DNA from: Nocardia niwae NBRC 108934 = DSM 45340
Lineage (GTDB): Bacteria > Actinomycetota > Actinomycetes > Mycobacteriales > Mycobacteriaceae
Assembly: GCF_001613465.1 (NCBI RefSeq)
Contig: NZ_BDCK01000015.1
Location: 124,001-188,000, forward strand
DNA: 64,000 nucleotides
Reading direction: 5' to 3'
Below, in pieces: positions 28,408-37,582 of the stretch; positions within the stretch are counted from its first letter, which is position 1; each line of letters starts with the position of its first letter. The notes beneath the pieces were generated by a model that did not search any database, was not told where the DNA came from, and worked only from the letters and a program-made list of their open reading frames with translations. The position numbers and the translations under genes are program-made.

Positions 28408-30645
28408 ATGCGTGAACCGATCGACCTTGCCGATTCCGCTGAACGAACCCGCGCCGCGCTCGCCGCCGTCGTGGCGCAATTCTCGGAGGCTTGGGCGTCC
28501 GGGTTCCCGCCCGACCTGGCCGCGTTCCTGCCCCGGGAGCAGGCCGAGCGGCGGACGACGCTGATCGAATTGATCAAGGTCGATCTGGAATTCCGCTGGC
28601 TTCGCTTCGACTTCCCCAAGCGGCTGATCGACTACCGCGCGGAATTCCCCGAGCTGCGCAACGGTCCGTTTCCGGCCGATCTGGTCTACGAGGAATTCCA
28701 CGCCATGCGCCGCAGCGATCGCGGCCGCGACGGCACCGATATGGCCGGGACGGCCACCGCCACGGCTGCCGGTTCCGCCCCCGACCGGATCACCAGCGAC
28801 TACCGCAGCACGATGATCGCTCGCCCCAGCGCCCAAGTCGCGCTCGACGCCATCGACGTCGGCGATCGAGTCGACGATTTCGACCTCCTGATGCGGATCG
28901 GCGTCGGCGCCTTCGCCCAGGTGTATCTCGCGCGGCAACAGTCGATGCAGCGACTGGTCGCGGTCAAGATCTCGCACAATCACGGCAACGAGCCGCAGAC
29001 GCTGGCCCAGCTGGACCACGAATACATCGTGCGCATCTTCGATCAGCGGCTCATCGCCGACGGCGAGCTGAAGCTGCTCTACATGCAGTACCTGCCCGGA
29101 GGAACACTGCTCGACGTGTTGCGTCTGTCGCGCGCGACGCCGCAGGAACGGCGCGGCGGGCAACTGATGCTCGACGCCATCGACGCGGTACTCGCCGACA
29201 AAGGCGAGGTGCGACCGACGGAATCAGCCGTTCGGCTCCGCATCGCGGGACTGACCTGGCCGGAGACCGTGGTCTGGCTGGGGCGCAGGCTCGCGGACGC
29301 GCTGCAGCACGCGTCCGATCGAGGGGTGCTGCACCGCGACATCAAACCCGCGAACGTGTTGCTCAGCGCCGAGGGAATTCCGAAACTGGCCGACTTCAAC
29401 GTCAGCTTCAGCAACCGCGTCCGGGGTACCAGCCCACTGGCGTACTTCGGCGGATCGCTGGCGTACATGTCGCCCGAGCAGCTCGAAGCCTGCCATCCCG
29501 ACCTGCCGGGGACCGCCGCGGAATTGGATACCCGAAGCGATATCTTCGCGCTGGCCGTCATGCTGTGGGAATTGCTCACCGGGCGCCGTCCCTTCGCGGA
29601 CGAGACGTCGGCGGGCGATTCGCAGACGTCGCTGGCCCGCATGATCGAACTGCGGCGCAGACCCATCCATCCGGCGTTCCTGTCGGAACTCCCACCGGAC
29701 TGCCCCATGGCGCTGCGCCGGGTCCTGCTGAAGTGCCTGTCGCCCGACCGGGCGGACCGCTACTCGTCCGGTTCGGAGCTGGCCCAGCAACTCGACCTGT
29801 GTCTGGAGCAGCGTGCCCGCGATCTCGTCTATCCACCTCCGCGCAGCTGGCGCGCACGTCTTTCGCGCAGGCCCACCCCCATCCTGTGGTTGTCCTCGCT
29901 GGTCGGCGTCGGTTTGGCGACCATCTATATGGCCGTGCATGTTCAGGAACTGATCAGAGAGCGCCTGACCGACACCACCAACGCGCAGCTCAACATGGGC
30001 GTGTACGTTTTCGTCCTCATCGCAGGCCCGCTGTCCATCGTCATCTACGCGTACATGTCACGTGATCTGCTCGCGGTTCCGCGCGGCTTGCGTGCGGGCA
30101 GACACTACGACGAGGCACTGCTGGCGCGCGTGCGGTCGCGAACACTGTTCTGGGGCGATATGTGTGCGCTGAACACCTTTCAGACCGGGCTTACGGCGAC
30201 GGTGACCGGTGTGTTCCTGTGCCTCTGGCTCACCGACCTGCCTGCGCGACTGGTGGTCCACGCGGCGACGACCGTATTGATGGCGGCCGTCATCTCCGTC
30301 GCCTACACGTTCTTCCTGTCGACGTTCTACATCGTCCGCTGCGTCTATCCGCTCTACTTCCGCTACAGCCGCACGACGACGCACGATTCCGGCGTCATCC
30401 GCACGCTGCGCCGGAGAACCACGATCTACCTAGCGGTCACCGCGTCCGTGCCGCTGGTCGGGGTGCTCGCCGGATTCAGCCTGCTCGAACCCGAGGAACT
30501 TCCGCTGGTGCGCGATTCGGTCCTGGGATTGTGCGCCGTCGGCGGGCTGGCGTTCGTCGCCGTGTACTGGCTGTACCGCACGCTCGACGCGGACCTGCGG
30601 GCACTCCAGCGGGTGGTCAGGAGACCGGTGGAAACCACGCGCTGA
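28408..30645 (+). CDS. membrane-anchored serine/threonine protein kinase with N-terminal extension
   Basis: A 745-residue Hanks-type kinase. An N-terminal helical domain (about 1-115: FSEAWASGFPPDLAAFLP, then a LIELIKVDLEFRW segment) resembles the leader regions of planctomycete kinases. The kinase domain follows: Gly-rich loop GVGAFAQVY (165-173), VAVK with Lys187, catalytic HRDIKPANVLL (309-319), and DFN at 329-331 instead of DFG. Between the N- and C-lobe helices lies an insert of about 40 residues. The C-terminal 255 residues hold six or so hydrophobic segments starting near residue 492. There is no PASTA domain, unlike mycobacterial PknB. Catalytic residues are kept, so it is probably active. 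Substrate unknown. Confidence 0.88.
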   Translation: MREPIDLADSAERTRAALAAVVAQFSEAWASGFPPDLAAFLPREQAERRTTLIELIKVDLEFRWLRFDFPKRLIDYRAEFPELRNGPFPADLVYEEFHAMRRSDRGRDGTDMAGTATATAAGSAPDRITSDYRSTMIARPSAQVALDAIDVGDRVDDFDLLMRIGVGAFAQVYLARQQSMQRLVAVKISHNHGNEPQTLAQLDHEYIVRIFDQRLIADGELKLLYMQYLPGGTLLDVLRLSRATPQERRGGQLMLDAIDAVLADKGEVRPTESAVRLRIAGLTWPETVVWLGRRLADALQHASDRGVLHRDIKPANVLLSAEGIPKLADFNVSFSNRVRGTSPLAYFGGSLAYMSPEQLEACHPDLPGTAAELDTRSDIFALAVMLWELLTGRRPFADETSAGDSQTSLARMIELRRRPIHPAFLSELPPDCPMALRRVLLKCLSPDRADRYSSGSELAQQLDLCLEQRARDLVYPPPRSWRARLSRRPTPILWLSSLVGVGLATIYMAVHVQELIRERLTDTTNAQLNMGVYVFVLIAGPLSIVIYAYMSRDLLAVPRGLRAGRHYDEALLARVRSRTLFWGDMCALNTFQTGLTATVTGVFLCLWLTDLPARLVVHAATTVLMAAVISVAYTFFLSTFYIVRCVYPLYFRYSRTTTHDSGVIRTLRRRTTIYLAVTASVPLVGVLAGFSLLEPEELPLVRDSVLGLCAVGGLAFVAVYWLYRTLDADLRALQRVVRRPVETTR

Positions 30646-30928
30646 CGCGCGACTCAGCTGTGGCGGGTAGATCGCGCCGGTGCTCGCCTCCCCAGCGCAC
30701 CACTCCGGTCGCGACGGCCGGATAGAGGACGACGGCGGCGATCACCAGGACGCCGTAATCCGACGTCCACCCGGGAATCCTGGTCAGTGTGGCGAGGGCG
30801 GCGACCACCATCGCCAAGCCCAGGATCTCCGCGATTGGGCCGAGGGACGCAAGGTCCGTGTACTGGTGTCCGCGCGGCGACGCGATCGGCCGGAGGCGGG
30901 CGCCGGCGTCCGATGTCCTACCGCTCAC
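30617..30928 (-). CDS. small membrane protein
   Basis: A 103-residue protein with two predicted helices (GPIAEILGLAMVVAALATL and YGVLVIAAVVLYPAVATGV). The GTG start overlaps the end of the universal stress gene by 11 nt, which suggests coupled translation. The 3' end overlaps the kinase gene on the other strand by 29 nt. The family is not recognised, but the hydrophobic pattern and position make it a likely real gene. Confidence 0.5.
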   Translation of the reverse strand: MSGRTSDAGARLRPIASPRGHQYTDLASLGPIAEILGLAMVVAALATLTRIPGWTSDYGVLVIAAVVLYPAVATGVVRWGGEHRRDLPATAESRVSAWFPPVS

Positions 30929-31802
30929 GGCAGATGACCAGCGGGCTGGACGCGTGGTGCAGCAGACTCTGGCTCGTCGACCCGGTGAGAAGCCCGGTGA
31001 GGCGGTTGTGTCCGCGACTGCCGGTCACCACCAGCTGCGCCTTCTCGCCGTGTTCGAGCAGCGCCTGCGCGGGCGTGGCCTTCACGACGACTTTGGTGAC
31101 CGTGACGTCCGGGTATTTCTCGCTCCATCCGGCCATGCGCTCGGACAGCAGTTCCTCCTCTTGCTGGGCGAGCGTGTCCCACGCGTCGGGCACCGGCGTC
31201 CATTGCAGCAGGTCGGGATCGTTCCACGCGTGCAAGGCGGTCACTGCGACGCCCAGCGTCGACGCGAGTTCGAACGCCTCGCCCACCGCGGCGGAACCGG
31301 CAGGGCTTCCGTCGACGCCGACGAGCACGGGCCGTTCGTCCGGCAGCGGCTGGTCGAGCCTGCCCCGCCAGACGGTCACCGGACATGTCGCCTTGTTGGC
31401 GACCGTGAGCGCCGTAGACCCCAGCAGCAGTGTGGAGAGCCGGTCTTGGGCCTTCGCCGCGACGACGACCATGCGCGCGTTCGCGCTGTGCCGGATCAAC
31501 TCACGCGCGGGCGAACCGTCCTCCACGACCCGCCGGATCTCCACGTCCGGCTGCTCGGCGTGTACGGCCTCGAACGCTTCCTGGACTTTTTGCTTCGCCG
31601 CCGCTCGGAGTTCGGGCAATAGGTTCACCTCGGCCAAGGCCGAGGAGGTCATGGGGTAGTCGAGCGCGGGAACCACGCCGAGCAGCGTCAACGGGGCGTG
31701 CTGTCGATTCGCGATGGCTCCGGCCCAGCGCGCTGCTCCCACAGCGGTCGGGCTGCCGTCGATACCGACGATGATCGACTGACGGTCTGCTGATGCGCTC
31801 AT
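30918..31802 (-). CDS. universal stress protein with two Usp domains
   Basis: A 294-residue tandem universal stress protein of the type common in mycobacteria. Domain 1 (about 8-150) and domain 2 (about 158-294) each start with a VGxDGS motif (VGIDGSPTA, VGVDGSPAG) and end in an ATP-binding signature (LLLGSTALTVANKATCPV; GSRGHNRLTGLLTGSTSQSL). These proteins bind ATP and respond to hypoxia or stress. The ATG at 31802 is chosen because homology starts there. It is followed by a coupled small membrane protein. Confidence 0.9.
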   Translation of the reverse strand: MSASADRQSIIVGIDGSPTAVGAARWAGAIANRQHAPLTLLGVVPALDYPMTSSALAEVNLLPELRAAAKQKVQEAFEAVHAEQPDVEIRRVVEDGSPARELIRHSANARMVVVAAKAQDRLSTLLLGSTALTVANKATCPVTVWRGRLDQPLPDERPVLVGVDGSPAGSAAVGEAFELASTLGVAVTALHAWNDPDLLQWTPVPDAWDTLAQQEEELLSERMAGWSEKYPDVTVTKVVVKATPAQALLEHGEKAQLVVTGSRGHNRLTGLLTGSTSQSLLHHASSPLVICRER

Positions 31803-31940
31803 TTCGGCTCCGATTGCGGCTGCGGCAAGGTCGACTCCCACATTCGCAGCCGCCGCCCGTCCGCACCGGGGGCGGTGGCCCTCGATGGTCGGGACCAAAG
31901 ACCTTCACCAGGCAGGCTGCACGGCCCGAGCCGGATCGGG

Positions 31941-32924
31941 TTATCGAGCGAAGCGGGCCACCGCCCGTCGGACGGCGGCGCCCATGGCCGAGCTTCCGGT
32001 ATGCCCGGCATCGTCGATGACCTGCAACTCCGCGTCGGGCCATGCCTGGGCCAGCTGCCAGGCCGTGTACAGCGGGGCGCTCAGGTCGAGTCTGCCGTGG
32101 ATCAGCACGCCGGGAATGCCCGTCAGCCGGTGCACGTCGCGCAGCAGCTGCCCGTCCTCCAGCCAGGCGGCGTTGGCGAAGTAATGCGCGCAGATCCGGA
32201 CGAAGGCCATCCGCGCGGCGTCCGGCTCCGCGCTGTACTGTCCTGGGCTGCCGAGGTTTTCGTGCGCGATCACGGCGTCCTCCCACGCGCACCACCGCCG
32301 CGCCGCCGCCTCTCGGGTCGGCGCGTCGGGGCTTTCCATCAGCCTGCGGTACGCGTCGACGAGATTCCCGTGGCGGTCGGCGAGCGGGACGCCGGTGCGG
32401 AAGGTCTCCCACTGCTCGGGCAGCAGGCGGGCGACGTCGCGGTAGAGCCAGTCGATCTCCTCCTGCCGGGTCATCGTCACCCCTGCCAGCACGATCTCGC
32501 TGACCCGCAACGGGTAGCGCTGCGCGTAGGCGAGGATCAGCGTCGAGCCCCAGGAACCACCGAACAGCAGCCACCGGTCGATCCCGAGGTGTTCGCGCAG
32601 CTGTTCCATGTCCGCGATGAGGTGCCGGGTGGTGTTGTGCGTGAGGTCGACCGCAGGGTCGGAGGCGTGCGGCAGACTCTCGCCGCACCCGCGCTGGTCG
32701 AACAGGACGATCAGGTAGACCGCCGGGTCGAATGTCTTGCGCGCTCCGCGTCCTCCTCCTCCGCCGGGCCCTCCGTGCACGACCAACGCCGGTTTGCCGT
32801 AAGGGTTACCGCTGGTCTCCCAGTAGATCCGCTGACCGTCGCCGACGTCGAGCAATCCGTGGGCATACGGCTCGATATCGGGAAAAGGCTGCGGCGCATC
32901 GGATTGCGAGTCGGGCGTGGACAC
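31941..32924 (-). CDS. pip: prolyl aminopeptidase (proline iminopeptidase)
   Basis: A 327-residue alpha/beta-hydrolase that removes N-terminal proline from peptides. The HGGPGGGG oxyanion motif, FDQRGCGES, the nucleophile elbow GGSWGSTLILAYA and the catalytic IHGRLD / DDAGHTG segments are all present and diagnostic of the S33 family. The start is a GTG. It stands alone between the universal stress gene and ctaA, both on the minus strand. Confidence 0.93.
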   Translation of the reverse strand: MSTPDSQSDAPQPFPDIEPYAHGLLDVGDGQRIYWETSGNPYGKPALVVHGGPGGGGGRGARKTFDPAVYLIVLFDQRGCGESLPHASDPAVDLTHNTTRHLIADMEQLREHLGIDRWLLFGGSWGSTLILAYAQRYPLRVSEIVLAGVTMTRQEEIDWLYRDVARLLPEQWETFRTGVPLADRHGNLVDAYRRLMESPDAPTREAAARRWCAWEDAVIAHENLGSPGQYSAEPDAARMAFVRICAHYFANAAWLEDGQLLRDVHRLTGIPGVLIHGRLDLSAPLYTAWQLAQAWPDAELQVIDDAGHTGSSAMGAAVRRAVARFAR

Positions 32925-33017
32925 GATCGACCACGCTACCGTCGAGCGCGGCTCACCGCCCGGCGTCGCGGAATCGCCGCCGGGAACTTCGCAAGGGCGT
33001 ACGTCGCGCGAACTCGC

Positions 33018-33992
33018 TCAGGCGGCCTGCGCGGCAGGGTCCGGCTTCGGCGCGGCCACCCGTTCCCGGGTGCGCAGCGAAGCCCACAGCGCGGCGGTCG
33101 CGGCGGTGCACGCCGCGGCACCGCCCACGTGCACGACGACCAGTGCCGCGGGGACGTCGGTGAAGTACTGCACGACGCCGACCAGCGCCTGCGCGCAGAC
33201 CAGCCCGAGCAGCGCGAACAGGCGGGTGCGCACGGCGGGCGTGATACCGACCGCGAACAGGCCGAACGCCAAGCCGATCAGCAGTGCGAGGTAGCCGACC
33301 AGCAACTGCGAGTGCAGATGCACCAGGGTGACGATCTCGACCTGCAGGCGCTCGACCGGACGGTCGATGCTCTTGTCGCCCGCATGCGGACCGGCGGCGG
33401 TCACCAAGGTGCCCGCGACCAGGACCGCGCCGAGCGCGATCCCGGCGAGCACGGTGAGCCAGCGCAGCGGCGCGGGGGCCTGGACGGTGTCGACGCCGTC
33501 GTCGGGTTCGCCGATCTTCGCGTACAGCACCACCGCTAGCCACACCATCACCATCGACGCGAGCAGGTGCGTCGACACGGTCCACCACAGCAGTCCGGTA
33601 CGCACCGTGATACCGCCGATGACCGCCTGCACGACGGTGCCGCCGGGCATCAGCCACGCGTACACCAGCACCTCGCGGCGACGGCGCGCCTTGGTCACCG
33701 CCAGCACGATCGCCGCGGCGCACAGCGTGACCACGAAGGTGAGCAGCCGGTTGGAGAACTCGACCGCCTGATGAAGGGCCGGGACCTCCGACACCGCCAC
33801 CGGGGTGAAGCTGCCGGGGAAGCACTGCGGCCAGGTGGGGCAGCCGAGCCCGGACGCCGTGACGCGCACGACCGCCCCGGTCACCGAGATCCCGGCCTGG
33901 GACAGGATGACCGCGAGCGCGATCAGGCGCTGCGCCCGCAGCGAGGGCAGTGGAAGCTTGTCGACGAGTCGCAAGAACGCGCGATACAGCAC
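33018..33992 (-). CDS. ctaA: haem A synthase
   Basis: A 324-residue membrane enzyme that oxidises haem o to haem a for cytochrome aa3. About eight helices are predicted. Haem-ligand histidines are visible in ALHQAVEFSNR, STHLLAS, HLHSQLLVGY and VVVHVGGA. The paired Cys in GLGCPTWPQCFPG is the conserved extracellular loop. It works with ctaB at 19322. The position beside the ABC pair and mptB matches the mycobacterial order. Confidence 0.94.
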   Translation of the reverse strand: MLYRAFLRLVDKLPLPSLRAQRLIALAVILSQAGISVTGAVVRVTASGLGCPTWPQCFPGSFTPVAVSEVPALHQAVEFSNRLLTFVVTLCAAAIVLAVTKARRRREVLVYAWLMPGGTVVQAVIGGITVRTGLLWWTVSTHLLASMVMVWLAVVLYAKIGEPDDGVDTVQAPAPLRWLTVLAGIALGAVLVAGTLVTAAGPHAGDKSIDRPVERLQVEIVTLVHLHSQLLVGYLALLIGLAFGLFAVGITPAVRTRLFALLGLVCAQALVGVVQYFTDVPAALVVVHVGGAAACTAATAALWASLRTRERVAAPKPDPAAQAA

Positions 33993-34058
33993 GTCGGAAA
34001 TGGTAGCCGGGCCGGATCCGGCGGCTGCACCCGGTCTACTACATTTCGTCGTTGAGGC

Positions 34059-34850
34059 TCAGTGGAAGCGGAACAGACGAGTGGCCGCGACGCCCGACAC
34101 CACGCCCCACACCGCGAGAACGGCGATCCCGAACCAGTCGACGCCGGTGTGCAGCGCGTTCTCCAGCGCTTCCGCCAGCGCCCCCGAGGGCACCAGGCGG
34201 GCGAGCACGCTGACCGCCGTGGGCAGGTCGTCGGCGGCGAACACGATGCTGGCCACGCCGAGCATGACGAACCACAGGATGTTCGCCAGCGCCAGCACCA
34301 CCTCGGCTTTCAGTGTGCCGCCGAGCAGCAGGCCCATCGCCGCGAACGTGGCGGTGCCCAGCGCGATCACCGCGGCGCCCAGCAGCAGCCCGAGGGGTTC
34401 GGGCCGCCAGCCCAGCGTGAAGCCGATGAGACCGAGCAGGACGGCCTGCAGCACCACCACGATGAGCACGGCCGCGCTCCTGCCCGCGATGACGCCCCAG
34501 CGCGGCAGCGCCGTGGCACCGAGCCGTTTGAGCGCGCCGTAGCGCCGGTCGAAGCCGACCGCGATGGCCTGGCCGGTGAACGCGGTGGACATGACGGCCA
34601 CCATCATCACCGCGGGCACGATCTTGTCCACCCGGTGCGTGCCGAGATCGCCGAACGGCAGCAGACTCAGGCCGACCAGCAGGGTGATCGGGATGAACAT
34701 GGTCAGCAGCAGTTGTTCGCCGTTGCGCAGCAACAGGATCAGCTCGAGCCTGGTCTGCGCGAGCAGCATCGCGGCGCGGGTGCTCGGGCGCGGGCCGGGC
34801 GTGAAGGTGCCCGCCGCGAAGCGGTTGGCGGTCCGGTCGTGCTCGCTCAT
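34059..34850 (-). CDS. ABC transporter permease
   Basis: A 263-residue ABC-2 type permease with six predicted helices, including LLLTMFIPITLLVGLSLL, IVPAVMMVAVMSTAFTGQAIAVGFDRRYGALKRLG and LIVVVLQAVLLGLIGFTLG. The FDRRYGALKRLGATAL motif is typical of daunorubicin-type ABC-2 permeases. The ATG overlaps the stop of the ATPase gene (ATGA), so both make one exporter. Homologous to the Rv1457c region. Substrate unknown. Confidence 0.9.
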   Translation of the reverse strand: MSEHDRTANRFAAGTFTPGPRPSTRAAMLLAQTRLELILLLRNGEQLLLTMFIPITLLVGLSLLPFGDLGTHRVDKIVPAVMMVAVMSTAFTGQAIAVGFDRRYGALKRLGATALPRWGVIAGRSAAVLIVVVLQAVLLGLIGFTLGWRPEPLGLLLGAAVIALGTATFAAMGLLLGGTLKAEVVLALANILWFVMLGVASIVFAADDLPTAVSVLARLVPSGALAEALENALHTGVDWFGIAVLAVWGVVSGVAATRLFRFH

Positions 34851-35779
34851 CCGCGCAGGTCCCGTCCGGTCAGTTCGAGGAAGACGTCTTCGAGGCGGCG
34901 CTGATCGATCCGGATGTCGGTGGCCAGCACGTTCATTCGCGCGCACCACGCGGTGACGGTCGCGAGCACTTGCGGATTGATCTCGCCCTCCACCAGATAG
35001 GTGCCGGGAGTGGTCTCCCGGGGTGCGAACCCTTCGGGCAGGGCGTTGGCCAGCAGTTCCAAGTTCAGTTTGGGCGGCGCGCAGAACCGCAGCTGCCCCG
35101 CGGCCCCGTGCGCGGTGACCTCGGCCGGGGTGCCGGAGGCGACGATGCGGCCGTGATCGATGATCACCAGCTGGTCGGCGAGCTGCTCGGCCTCGTCCAT
35201 CATGTGCGTGGTCAGCACGACGGTCACCCCGTCGCGGCGCAGGGCGTCGATCAGCTCCCAGACGATCAGCCGGGCCTGGGCGTCCAGGCCCGCGGTCGGT
35301 TCGTCGAGGAAGACGATCTCCGGCTTGCCCACCAGCGCGCAGGCCAGCGCGAGGCGCTGCTGCTGGCCGCCGGACAGACGGCGGTAGGGGGTGCGGCGGT
35401 TGTCCTGCAGACCGAGGGTGCGCAGCAGCCAGTCGGGGTCGAGCGGATCCGCGGAGTAGGCGGCCACCAGATCGAGCATCTCGCCCGCTCGCGCACCGGG
35501 ATACGCGCCGCCGCCCTGGAGCATGACGCCGATGCGGGGACGCAGCCGTTCGGAGTCGGCGACCGGGTCGAGGCCCAGTACGCGCACCGTGCCCGCGTCC
35601 GGCGTCGCGAATCCCTCACACATCTCGACCGTCGTGGTCTTGCCCGCGCCGTTGGGGCCGAGCAGCGCGAGGACCCGCGCCGGTTCCACCTCGAACGTCA
35701 GGCCGTCCACGGCCGTGGTCTCGCCGTATCGCTTGACGACGCCGTCCACGCTGACAGCCGGCCCGGAAGCGGTGGTCAC
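34847..35779 (-). CDS. ABC transporter ATP-binding protein
   Basis: A 310-residue ATPase of the drug-exporter (DrrA-like) class. Walker A is GPNGAGKTTT, the signature is LSGGQQQRLALA, Walker B is IVFLDEPTAGLD and the H-loop is LTTHMMDEAE. A C-terminal domain of about 90 residues follows, as in DrrA. It pairs with the overlapping permease gene. The position matches Rv1458c. Confidence 0.93.
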   Translation of the reverse strand: MTTASGPAVSVDGVVKRYGETTAVDGLTFEVEPARVLALLGPNGAGKTTTVEMCEGFATPDAGTVRVLGLDPVADSERLRPRIGVMLQGGGAYPGARAGEMLDLVAAYSADPLDPDWLLRTLGLQDNRRTPYRRLSGGQQQRLALACALVGKPEIVFLDEPTAGLDAQARLIVWELIDALRRDGVTVVLTTHMMDEAEQLADQLVIIDHGRIVASGTPAEVTAHGAAGQLRFCAPPKLNLELLANALPEGFAPRETTPGTYLVEGEINPQVLATVTAWCARMNVLATDIRIDQRRLEDVFLELTGRDLRG

Positions 35780-35852
35780 GACGTCGCCTCGCCGGCGCTC
35801 GATTTCGGCGCACCCGGTGTCGCTGTGTAGATGGCTCCCTCGCCACGCTCGG

Positions 35853-37562
35853 TCACGATGTCACACCGTAGGAGGTGGGCGCCTGTGACGGAGCCGACAC
35901 CCCCGTCTGCCCGCGCCAGGGCAGCGAATTGCGCGTGATCACGATGAACAGGACCCCGACGATCACGGTGGCGATCGCGGCGCCCACGATCTGGAACACC
36001 TCCAGATCGGCGCCGCGTGGCATCAGGATGACACTCACGATCGCCGAGAACCCCACCGCCGGAACACGGAACACCGGGCGGGTCGCCCAGGCCGCCATCG
36101 GCACGATCGCCCACAGCAGATACCAGGGCTGCACCACCGGGAACAGCAGCACGATCGCGCCGAGCGCAACGCCCAGCGCGCCGACCGGATGCAGCCGCCC
36201 GGTCCCGGTGGCGACCAGCATCCGGACGGTGAAGAAGCCCGCGACCACCGCCGCGATCGGACGGGTGATGCTCAGCAGTGCGGTGGTGTGATCGCCCAGT
36301 CCCAGCAGCACACCGCCGAATCCGGTGATGATGCCCAGCGCGGTCGGCAGCGACATCCAGCTGCGCACCGCGTTCGCGGTGTTCAGGGTGTAGATCCAGC
36401 CGAATCCGAGCCCGCTCACCGAACTGATGAACAGCGTCGTGCCGATGGCGATCGCGCCGAGCATCGCGGCCGCGACGGCGACCGAGCGCAGCGAAGCGCC
36501 CCACCGCCGCGCCAGCGCCATCCCGACGAACCCGAGCACGATGATCGAGGTGAACTTGATCGTCGACGAGAGCGTGATGATGATCGCCCCGCTGATCAGC
36601 CACGCGTAGGCCCGGCCGTCGAACGGGTGGGTGTCCTCGATGGCGCGCAGGCAGAATTCCAGGCCGGCCAGCATCAGCCCCAGCATGAGCGCGTCGTTGT
36701 GCACCCCCCCGACCAGATGGAACAGCACCAGCGGGTTGGCCGCGCCGAGCCACAGCGCGCTCACCGCCGCGACCCCGCAGCGCGCCGAGAGCCGGGGCAG
36801 CGCCCAGACGATCAACGCGACACCGCCGAGCGCGAGGATCCGGTGCACCCAGACGCCCGCGATGATGTTGTCCCCGGTGATCTCGGCGATGCCCCGGCCG
36901 ATCCAGAGGAACAGCGGGCCATAGGGCGCGGGGGTGTCGCGCCAGATGGTCGGGACGTTGTTGGTGAGGACGTTGTCGATCCCCAGTCCGGCGACCGGCC
37001 CTTCCTGGTAGGGGTCGATGCCGCGCGCGGCGATCTCGCTCTGCGCCAGGTACGAGTAGACATCGTTGCTGAACAGCGGGGGAGCGACGCTGAGCGGGAT
37101 GAGCCACAGCAACAGCGTGCGGTCCAGCTGCGAGCGGGTCAGCCGGTGGATGGGGGAGCCGCCGATGCCGCCGACCGCGAACCGGCCCAGCAGCAGCCAG
37201 GCCAGCACGACGACGACGGTGCCGGTCATGCACATGGCCAGCGAACCGGTGTGGGCGCGGGCGAAGATGCCGAGCACGCGGACGCCGGACGTGGGGTTCT
37301 GGTGCACCGGCTGCGCGCCGATGCCCAGCGCGCTGATCGCCATCAGCACCGTTCCGGTCGCGCCCATCAGGCGGATCCGGTCGAGCTGTGCCAGCTCCTT
37401 GCGATCGAGACCGGGCACCTCGGACTCGTCGCGGTGCAGCACCGCGATCGTGTGATCGGCCGCGGGCACGTCTAGTCCGAGTGCCCGGCGCCCGAACGCC
37501 AGTGTCCTGCGCCGCGCGCCCTCCAGTACCGCCACGCCACGCAGCCTAGTAGGTGCGCGCAT
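35853..37562 (-). CDS. mptB: alpha-(1->6)-mannosyltransferase, MptB family
   Basis: A GT-C membrane glycosyltransferase of 569 residues with about 13 helices. It extends the mannan core of lipomannan using polyprenyl-phosphomannose. The LFSNDVYSYLAQSE motif with its catalytic-loop Asp, YQEGPVAGLG and YGPLFLWIG segments are hallmarks of MptA/MptB. It is the likely ortholog of Rv1459c and lies between the ABC pair and the TetR and suf genes as there. The ATG at 37562 is chosen as the first after the TetR stop; a GTG at 37535 is also possible. Confidence 0.88.
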   Translation of the reverse strand: MRAPTRLRGVAVLEGARRRTLAFGRRALGLDVPAADHTIAVLHRDESEVPGLDRKELAQLDRIRLMGATGTVLMAISALGIGAQPVHQNPTSGVRVLGIFARAHTGSLAMCMTGTVVVVLAWLLLGRFAVGGIGGSPIHRLTRSQLDRTLLLWLIPLSVAPPLFSNDVYSYLAQSEIAARGIDPYQEGPVAGLGIDNVLTNNVPTIWRDTPAPYGPLFLWIGRGIAEITGDNIIAGVWVHRILALGGVALIVWALPRLSARCGVAAVSALWLGAANPLVLFHLVGGVHNDALMLGLMLAGLEFCLRAIEDTHPFDGRAYAWLISGAIIITLSSTIKFTSIIVLGFVGMALARRWGASLRSVAVAAAMLGAIAIGTTLFISSVSGLGFGWIYTLNTANAVRSWMSLPTALGIITGFGGVLLGLGDHTTALLSITRPIAAVVAGFFTVRMLVATGTGRLHPVGALGVALGAIVLLFPVVQPWYLLWAIVPMAAWATRPVFRVPAVGFSAIVSVILMPRGADLEVFQIVGAAIATVIVGVLFIVITRNSLPWRGQTGVSAPSQAPTSYGVTS

Positions 37563-37582
37563 CCCGGTCTGTCGTGTCGATG

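Noticed and set aside
30058..30384. Minus-strand frame inside the kinase membrane region
   Set aside because: Antisense to clear hydrophobic helices; no motif or start signal.
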